Positions 59,498-64,000 of a DNA stretch of 64,000 bases are shown one piece after another (position 1 is the stretch's first letter; every line of letters begins with the position of its first letter). The notes below the pieces were generated by a model. That model searched no databases and was not told where the DNA came from. It saw only the letters and a list, made by a program, of their open reading frames with translations. A program made the position numbers and the translations under genes. The stretch comes from Rugosimonospora acidiphila (GTDB taxonomy: Bacteria > Actinomycetota > Actinomycetes > Mycobacteriales > Micromonosporaceae). The stretch is from positions 434,001 through 498,000 of the forward strand of contig NZ_BAABJQ010000003.1 in assembly GCF_039543385.1 (NCBI RefSeq), written 5' to 3'.

Positions 59498-60594
59498 CAG
59501 GCGACCCCCGCCCGTGCGGCGCCGTCGCCGGCGGCGAGCGTGGGGCCGCGCCCGGCCGCGGTGGGCACCGACCCGGGGATCGGGCTCACCGGGTCCGGTG
59601 CGGGCGCGTCCCGGCGGGGCGCGTCGCCGTGCGCGGCCAGGATCTCGCGCAGCCGGGCCACGGCCGCCTCGCGGACCTCCGGCGGGTCGAGCACCACCAC
59701 GTCCGCGCCGTAGCCGACCAGCCAGGACGCCAGCCCCTCCGGCTCCGAGTAGCGCAGCGTCGCCACGTCGCCGTCCGGTCCCGCGCTGATCTGCTCGGCC
59801 CAGCGGCGCACCCCGGCGGCCCGGCCCGGCCGGATCCGCACCGTCGCCCGCTTCGACCGCTCCACCGGCCCGGACCAGTTGGCCACGTAGGTGATCAGGT
59901 CGACGTCCCGGGGCGGTTCGAACGCGCCGGGACGGCCGGTGCGCCGCACCTGCCCCACGATGCGGGACAGCCGGAAGCACCGCTCCGCGCGCCGGTCCAG
60001 GTCGTGGCCGACCACATACCAGCGGCCCCGCCAGCACACCACTCCCCACGGCTGCAGCCGGCGGCTGGCGGCCGCGTCGTCCTCCGGGGTGCGGTAATCG
60101 AACGTCACGGCCACCCGGTGCCGCACGGCCGCGGTCAGCGGCTCGAACGCCGCGTCCACCGTGACCACCGGCTCCACGCCCAGCGTGGCGTCCGGATCGA
60201 CGTCCACTCCCGCGGCGCGCAGCTTGGCCAGCCCGCTGGAGGCCGCGGCGGCCAGGCCGGCGTGGCGCCACAGCCGGGCTGCGATGCCCACCGCGGCGGC
60301 CTCGTCCGGCTCCAGCGGGATGTCCGGCAGCTCGTAGTCGCGCCGCGCGATGCGGTATCCGGGCTCCGCGTCCAGCACGCTGGAGGTGCCGGTCTCCAGC
60401 GGCACGCCCAGCTCCCGCAGCTCGGCCTTGTCCCGCTCGAACTTGCGCTGGAACGCCTCGTGGTCGCGGGGATCGTCCAGGTCGTGCTCGTAGCCGGGCA
60501 CGGTGCGCGCGATCTGCGAGGCGGTCAGGAACCGCCTCGTGGACAGCAGGCAGATCACCAGGTTGACCAGGCGCTCGGTCCGGGTGCGCGACAC
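59497..60594 (-). CDS. pafB: PafB, HTH/WYL-domain regulator
   Basis: This 365-residue partner of PafC starts with TERLVNLVICLLSTRRFLTA and carries ERDKAELRELGVPLETG and the WYL block around VVCWRGRWYVVGHDLDRRAE. A Pro/Ala-rich tail of about 35 residues ends the protein. A TAGTTT box 7 nt before the GTG and the absence of a ribosome-binding site mean a leaderless transcript for the pafBC pair, independent of pafA. Confidence 0.93.
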   Translation of the reverse strand: MSRTRTERLVNLVICLLSTRRFLTASQIARTVPGYEHDLDDPRDHEAFQRKFERDKAELRELGVPLETGTSSVLDAEPGYRIARRDYELPDIPLEPDEAAAVGIAARLWRHAGLAAAASSGLAKLRAAGVDVDPDATLGVEPVVTVDAAFEPLTAAVRHRVAVTFDYRTPEDDAAASRRLQPWGVVCWRGRWYVVGHDLDRRAERCFRLSRIVGQVRRTGRPGAFEPPRDVDLITYVANWSGPVERSKRATVRIRPGRAAGVRRWAEQISAGPDGDVATLRYSEPEGLASWLVGYGADVVVLDPPEVREAAVARLREILAAHGDAPRRDAPAPDPVSPIPGSVPTAAGRGPTLAAGDGAARAGVA

Positions 60595-60601
60595 GTGTTC
60601 G

Positions 60602-60607
60602 AAACTA
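60602..60607 (-). promoter_or_regulatory. -10 box TAGTTT of pafBC
   Basis: Minus strand: TAGTTT, 7 nt, GTG at 60594. Leaderless. Confidence 0.5.
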
Positions 60608-60650
60608 GCAGTGCCGGGCCGGGCCCGGTCGCCCGACGGGCCGGTAAGCC

Positions 60651-60684
60651 GACCCGATCGCCCTCGGGGGGCGGCGATCGGGTC
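60651..60684. promoter_or_regulatory. 12-bp inverted repeat in the pafB/DUF3866 divergent promoter
   Basis: GACCCGATCGCC and GGCGATCGGGTC, perfect arms with a 10-nt centre, end 5 bp before the TATATT box of the DUF3866 gene. A candidate operator or structured element. Confidence 0.5.
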
Positions 60685-60689
60685 CGCGC

Positions 60690-60695
60690 TATATT
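60690..60695 (+). promoter_or_regulatory. -10 box TATATT of the DUF3866 gene
   Basis: TATATT, 6 nt, GTG at 60702. Leaderless type and the closest to consensus in the window. Confidence 0.6.
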
Positions 60696-60701
60696 CGCGC
60701 G

Positions 60702-61865
60702 GTGATTTGGTGGCGCGGGGGCACGGTCGGCGCGGTACGCCGGCGCTGGCGGGGCGCGGTCGAGCTGGACGTGCGGGTCGGGGACCAGGAACTGCGCGCG
60801 CTCGCCTATCCGGCGCTGGTGGGCGAGCCCCGGCCCGGCGACCGGGTGCTGCTCAACATCGGCGCGCTGGCCATGGGCCTGGGCACCGGCGGGTACGCCC
60901 TGGTCGTGGCGCTGCCCGACCGGCTGCCGGACGATCCGCCCGGGCCGGTGGACCGCTCCGGCGGGCACGCGGTCAAGGCGCGGTACACGCCGCTGCAGCC
61001 GATCCTGCTGGCGGTCGAGGAGGAGGCGTCGCCGCACCACGAGGTGATGGCCGCCGCCGAGAGCCTGGACGAGCTGCCCGTGGTCACCGCCGACCTGCAC
61101 TCCGCCGTACCGGCGATCCTGGCCGGGGTGCTCGCCGACCGGCCGGATGCCCGGGTGGCGTACCTGATGACCGACGGTGGCGCCCTGCCGGCCTGGTTCT
61201 CCCGCACCCTCGACGCCCTGTCCGGGTCGCTGGCCGGGGTGGTGACGGTGGGCCAGGCGTTCGGCGGCGACCTGGAGGCCACCAGCCTGCACAGCGGGCT
61301 GCTGGCGGCCAGGCACGTGCTGCGCGCCGACGTCGCGATCGTCGCGCAGGGGCCGGGCAACCTGGGTACCGGCACCGCCTGGGGCTTCTCCGGGGTGGCC
61401 GCCGGCGAGGCGGTCAACGCCGCGGCGGCGCTGGGCGGCCGGCCGATCGGCGCGCTGCGCGTCTCCGACGCCGACCCGCGCCCGCGCCACTACGGCGTGT
61501 CCCACCACAGCCTGACCGCGTACGGGCGGGTCGCCCTGGCCGGGGCGGACCTGGTGCTGCCCGACGGGCTGCCGGCGCCGTTGGCCGCCGAGATCGACCG
61601 GGCGCTGGCCTCGCTGCCCGAGCGGCACCGGGTCGTCCGGGTGCCGGTGGCGGGGCTCGACGAGGCGCTGCGCGCCCTGCCGGTCCGGCTGTCCACGATG
61701 GGCCGGGACCTGGACGCCGACCACGCCTACTTCCTGACCGCCGCGGCGGCCGGGCGGCACGCGGCCGGCCTGATCCCGGGTCACGGCGCGGGCGAGCACC
61801 TTACACAGCTGCCTCGCGCCGCCGGAGGGGACGAGCGAGACATCGACGCGGTGACGCCCCGGTAG
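60702..61865 (+). CDS. DUF3866 family protein
   Basis: This 387-residue protein shows the DUF3866 pattern LAYPALVGEPRPGDRVLLNI, VKARYTPLQPILLAVEEEAS, VVTADLHSAVPAILAGVLAD, VAYLMTDGGALPAWFSRTLD and VGQAFGGDLEATSLHSGLLA. The function is unknown. The gene is regularly found next to pafA/pafBC in actinobacteria, which suggests a role linked to the Pup-proteasome system or its regulation. It converges on the small membrane protein gene and pafA. Confidence 0.85.
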   Translation: MIWWRGGTVGAVRRRWRGAVELDVRVGDQELRALAYPALVGEPRPGDRVLLNIGALAMGLGTGGYALVVALPDRLPDDPPGPVDRSGGHAVKARYTPLQPILLAVEEEASPHHEVMAAAESLDELPVVTADLHSAVPAILAGVLADRPDARVAYLMTDGGALPAWFSRTLDALSGSLAGVVTVGQAFGGDLEATSLHSGLLAARHVLRADVAIVAQGPGNLGTGTAWGFSGVAAGEAVNAAAALGGRPIGALRVSDADPRPRHYGVSHHSLTAYGRVALAGADLVLPDGLPAPLAAEIDRALASLPERHRVVRVPVAGLDEALRALPVRLSTMGRDLDADHAYFLTAAAAGRHAAGLIPGHGAGEHLTQLPRAAGGDERDIDAVTPR

Positions 61866-61926
61866 CCACCGCCCGGGGAGGAACCGCCCAGGAAGCGCGA
61901 AGCCGACTCCCGAGGGGGCGGACCGG

Positions 61927-62121
61927 TCAGGTGAAGATGATCACCGCTGCCCAGCCGAGGACTATCGCCAGCAGGATGGCGACCAGCGCCCAGGTGGGCA
62001 GCCAGTACTCGCCCCGCCGGTTGCGTTCGATCTCGGCCACGATCCGGTCGCGGCGCCGCTGCGCCGCGCCGCGGCGGGCCTCGATGCGGCTGTAGGCGTG
62101 CGAATCCTCGTGCTCTGGCAT
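61927..62121 (-). CDS. Small tail-anchored membrane protein
   Basis: This 64-residue protein has a charged helical N-terminus (YSRIEARRGAAQRRRDRIVA) and one C-terminal membrane helix (WALVAILLAIVLGWAAVIIF), giving a tail-anchored topology. It lies 39 bp downstream of pafA on the same strand. A GTG two codons upstream is an alternative start. No known family recognised. Confidence 0.6.
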   Translation of the reverse strand: MPEHEDSHAYSRIEARRGAAQRRRDRIVAEIERNRRGEYWLPTWALVAILLAIVLGWAAVIIFT

Positions 62122-62160
62122 GACCACCCGACGAGCGTAGCTCCTGCCCCGGGGCTCCCC

Positions 62161-63519
62161 CTACATCGAGGCGATCAAGCGCTCCACCCGCTCGTCGTAG
62201 GCCCGGAACGGGTCCTTGCACAGCACCGTGCGCTGGGCCTGGTCATTGAGCTTGAGGTGCACCCAGTCGACGGTGAAGTCGCGCCGCTTCTCCTGGGCGT
62301 GCTTGATGAACTCGCCGCGCAGCCGGGCGCGGGTGGTCTGCGGCGGGGTCTCCTTGGCCTCGAAGATCTCGATGTCGTTGGCCACCCGGTCGACCTGCCC
62401 GCGCCGCTCCAGCAGCGCGTAGAGCCCGCGGTTGCGGCGCAGGTCGTGGTAGGCGAGGTCCATCTGGGCGATCCGCGGGTGGGCCAGCGGGAGGTCGTGC
62501 CGGCGCTGGTAGGACTCGATCAGCTTCAGCTTGGTGATCCAGTCGATCTCCCGGTCGACGTTGGAGTAGTCGCCCGACTCGACCGCGCCGAGCACCCTGC
62601 CCCACAGCTCCACGACCCGCTTGGCCACCCCGTCCCCGCCCCGGCGGTCGACGAAGTCGCTGGCCTTGCTGAAGTACTCCTGCTGGATCTCCAGCGCGCT
62701 GGCCTCCTTGCCGCTGGCCAGCCGGACCTTGCGCCGCCCGGTGACGTCGTGCGAGACCTCGCGGATCGCCCGGATCGGGTTCTCCAGCGTCAGGTCGCGC
62801 ATCACCACGCCCGCCTCGATCATCCGCAGCACGATGTCCGCGCTGCCGACCTTGAGCATCGTGGTGACCTCGTTCATGTTCGAGTCACCGACGATCACGT
62901 GCAGCCGCCGGTAGCGCTCGGCGTCGGCGTGCGGCTCGTCCCGGGTGTTGATGATCGGGCGGGACCGGGTGGTCGCCGAGGAGACGCCCTCCCAGATGTG
63001 CTCGGCGCGCTGGGACAGGCAGAACACCGCGCCCCGGGGCGTCTGCAGCACCTTGCCGGCGCCGCAGATCAGCTGCCGGGTCACCAGGAACGGGATGAGC
63101 ACGTCGGCGAGGCGGCCGAACTCTCCGTGCCGCGACACCAGGTAGTTCTCGTGGCAGCCGTAGGAGTTGCCGGCCGAGTCGGTGTTGTTCTTGAACAGAT
63201 AGATCTCGCCGGCGATGCCCTCGTCGTGCAGCCGTTTCTCGGCGTCGACCAGCAGCCCTTCCAGGATCCGCTCACCGGCCCGGTCGTGCATGACCAGGTC
63301 CGTGACGGAGTCGCACTCCGGCGTCGCATACTCCGGATGGGAGCCCACGTCCAGATAGAGTCGGGCACCGTTGCGCAGGAAGACGTTGCTGGAACGCCCC
63401 CAGGAGACGACCCGCCGGAACAGGTAGCGCGCCACCTCGTCCGGCGACAGCCGCCGCTGGCCACGGTACGTGCAGGTCACTCCGTACTCGGTCTCGAGGC
63501 CGAAGATTCGCCTATCCAT
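62161..63519 (-). CDS. pafA: Pup--protein ligase PafA
   Basis: This 452-residue ligase attaches the prokaryotic ubiquitin-like protein Pup to lysines of target proteins. Sequence marks: RRIFGLETEYGVTCTYRG (Glu metal ligand), RLYLDVGSHPEYATPECDSV (with the catalytic Asp loop), NNTDSAGNSYGCHENYLVSR, SRPIINTRDEPHADAERYRR, and DFTVDWVHLKLNDQAQRTVL near the end. A TACTGT box 6 nt before the ATG indicates a leaderless promoter. pup, dop and the proteasome genes are not in the window. Confidence 0.97.
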   Translation of the reverse strand: MDRRIFGLETEYGVTCTYRGQRRLSPDEVARYLFRRVVSWGRSSNVFLRNGARLYLDVGSHPEYATPECDSVTDLVMHDRAGERILEGLLVDAEKRLHDEGIAGEIYLFKNNTDSAGNSYGCHENYLVSRHGEFGRLADVLIPFLVTRQLICGAGKVLQTPRGAVFCLSQRAEHIWEGVSSATTRSRPIINTRDEPHADAERYRRLHVIVGDSNMNEVTTMLKVGSADIVLRMIEAGVVMRDLTLENPIRAIREVSHDVTGRRKVRLASGKEASALEIQQEYFSKASDFVDRRGGDGVAKRVVELWGRVLGAVESGDYSNVDREIDWITKLKLIESYQRRHDLPLAHPRIAQMDLAYHDLRRNRGLYALLERRGQVDRVANDIEIFEAKETPPQTTRARLRGEFIKHAQEKRRDFTVDWVHLKLNDQAQRTVLCKDPFRAYDERVERLIASM

Positions 63520-63525
63520 GAACGA

Positions 63526-63531
63526 ACAGTA
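63526..63531 (-). promoter_or_regulatory. -10 box TACTGT of pafA
   Basis: Minus strand: TACTGT, 6 nt, ATG at 63519; no ribosome-binding site. Confidence 0.5.
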
Positions 63532-63675
63532 GCCGCCAGAAGCCCCACGTAGTTACTTTGCACCACAGCGATTCGGGGTATCTGACGCAGTTCTCATACT
63601 CCGGCAGCAATCCGACCTGGTGAACCGGCCGGCGCCGGGCCGACGCGCCGGCGACGAAACCGATCACCGGCGCGT

Positions 63676-63795
63676 CGGGCCCGGGCGGGTCGGGCCCGGG
63701 CGGGTCGGGCCCGGGCGGGTCGGGCCCGGGCGGGTCGGGCCCGGGCGGGTCGCGCCCGGGCGGGTCGCGCCCGGGCGGGTCGCGCCCGGGCGGGC
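63676..63795. repeat. 15-bp tandem repeat, eight copies
   Basis: Five exact units CGGGCCCGGGCGGGT (63676-63750) are followed by three units with CGCGCCC (63751-63795, the last with one end change). The array spans exactly 120 bp, upstream of the pafA promoter and 8 bp past the stop of the methyltransferase gene. Each unit contains CCCGGGC and can form stems. Confidence 0.9.
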
Positions 63796-63803
63796 GGCCC
63801 GGT

Positions 63804-64000
63804 TCACGGCTTGCGGCTGACCACCACGAACTCGTTGTAGGTGAAGATCCGCCCGGCGGCCCTGGGCAGCGGGAACGAGTAGTGCCGCGACACGTTCAGG
63901 CCCAGCGCGGTGGCGAGCGCGGCCGATTCGGCGAAGCCGACGAACCGCACGTGCGTGGCGTCGCTGGCGTACCCGCGCTCCTGGGGCGTGATGAACACGA
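63804..64000 (-). CDS. SAM-dependent methyltransferase, C-terminal fragment
   Basis: The frame is open to the window edge and stops at 63804, giving at least the last 65 residues: FITPQERGYASDATHVRFVG, LATALGLNVSRHYSFPLPRA and a final AGRIFTYNEFVVVSRKP. The beta-hairpin ending with FTYNEFVVVSRK is common at the C-terminus of class I methyltransferases. The start and SAM site lie outside the window. Confidence 0.6.
   Translation of the reverse strand, partial: VFITPQERGYASDATHVRFVGFAESAALATALGLNVSRHYSFPLPRAAGRIFTYNEFVVVSRKP

Noticed and set aside
63676..63795. CRISPR-like array
   Set aside because: The units are contiguous without spacers.
63620..63820. Frame encoding pentapeptide VGPGR/VAPGR repeats
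   Set aside because: Produced by the 15-bp tandem repeat; no start site or similarity; treated as a DNA repeat.

Overview
The window is very GC-rich with strong third-position GC bias. It carries rbpA, Pup ligase pafA with pafBC, a DUF3866 gene, tatAC, and many leaderless genes. This points to a filamentous actinobacterium, most likely of the Micromonosporaceae; the family call is an inference from gene neighbourhood. No tRNA, rRNA, CRISPR array or intact insertion sequence was seen.

Region 1 (1-8.2 kb) holds the tail of an MFS transporter, a divergent WYL regulator and DUF1579-like pair with an APC permease, a zinc-knuckle coiled-coil protein, a PIN-domain toxin-antitoxin pair, and an ArsR regulator divergent from a short cytochrome P450 with a DinB-like tail. 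The P450 ends at a probable deletion scar next to a broken phosphotransferase gene.

Region 2 (8.2-17.6 kb) has two complete ABC importer operons of the nitrate/sulfonate/NMT1 type facing each other. One ends in a UbiD-type decarboxylase; the other carries a benzoylformate-decarboxylase-like ThDP enzyme. Nearly all the gene junctions overlap. Together they look like uptake plus non-oxidative decarboxylation of aromatic or 2-oxo acids. This is the best candidate here for an undescribed system.

Region 3 (17.6-24.5 kb) is accessory: a TetR/drug-efflux pair, several gene remnants (HEAT protein, NB-ARC regulator, RibD/DHFR-type reductase), a SUKH-like protein, a VOC protein with an AraC regulator, and a coiled-coil protein.

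Region 4 (24.6-36.8 kb) has cytochrome bd oxidase (cydBA), an acyltransferase, a LuxR-type regulator, a glycerophosphodiesterase, an Atg22-like transporter, an AidB-like dehydrogenase, rbpA with a SigR-like promoter, fxsA and lnt.

Region 5 (37.3-45.7 kb) is a lysine 2,3-/5,6-aminomutase catabolic cluster. kamA is divergent from a tightly overlapping operon kdd, amidohydrolase, kamD, kamE, kal and a MutL/GlmL-type ATPase. The usual 3-keto-5-aminohexanoate cleavage enzyme is absent from the window.

Region 6 (45.8-64 kb) has TetR, phosphatase, Lrp, MFS, wrbA and acyl-CoA dehydrogenase genes, then a conserved core: a 5'-3' exonuclease, helY, dagK, tatC, tatA, pafC, pafB, DUF3866 and pafA. A 120-bp perfect-period tandem repeat and a methyltransferase tail close the window.
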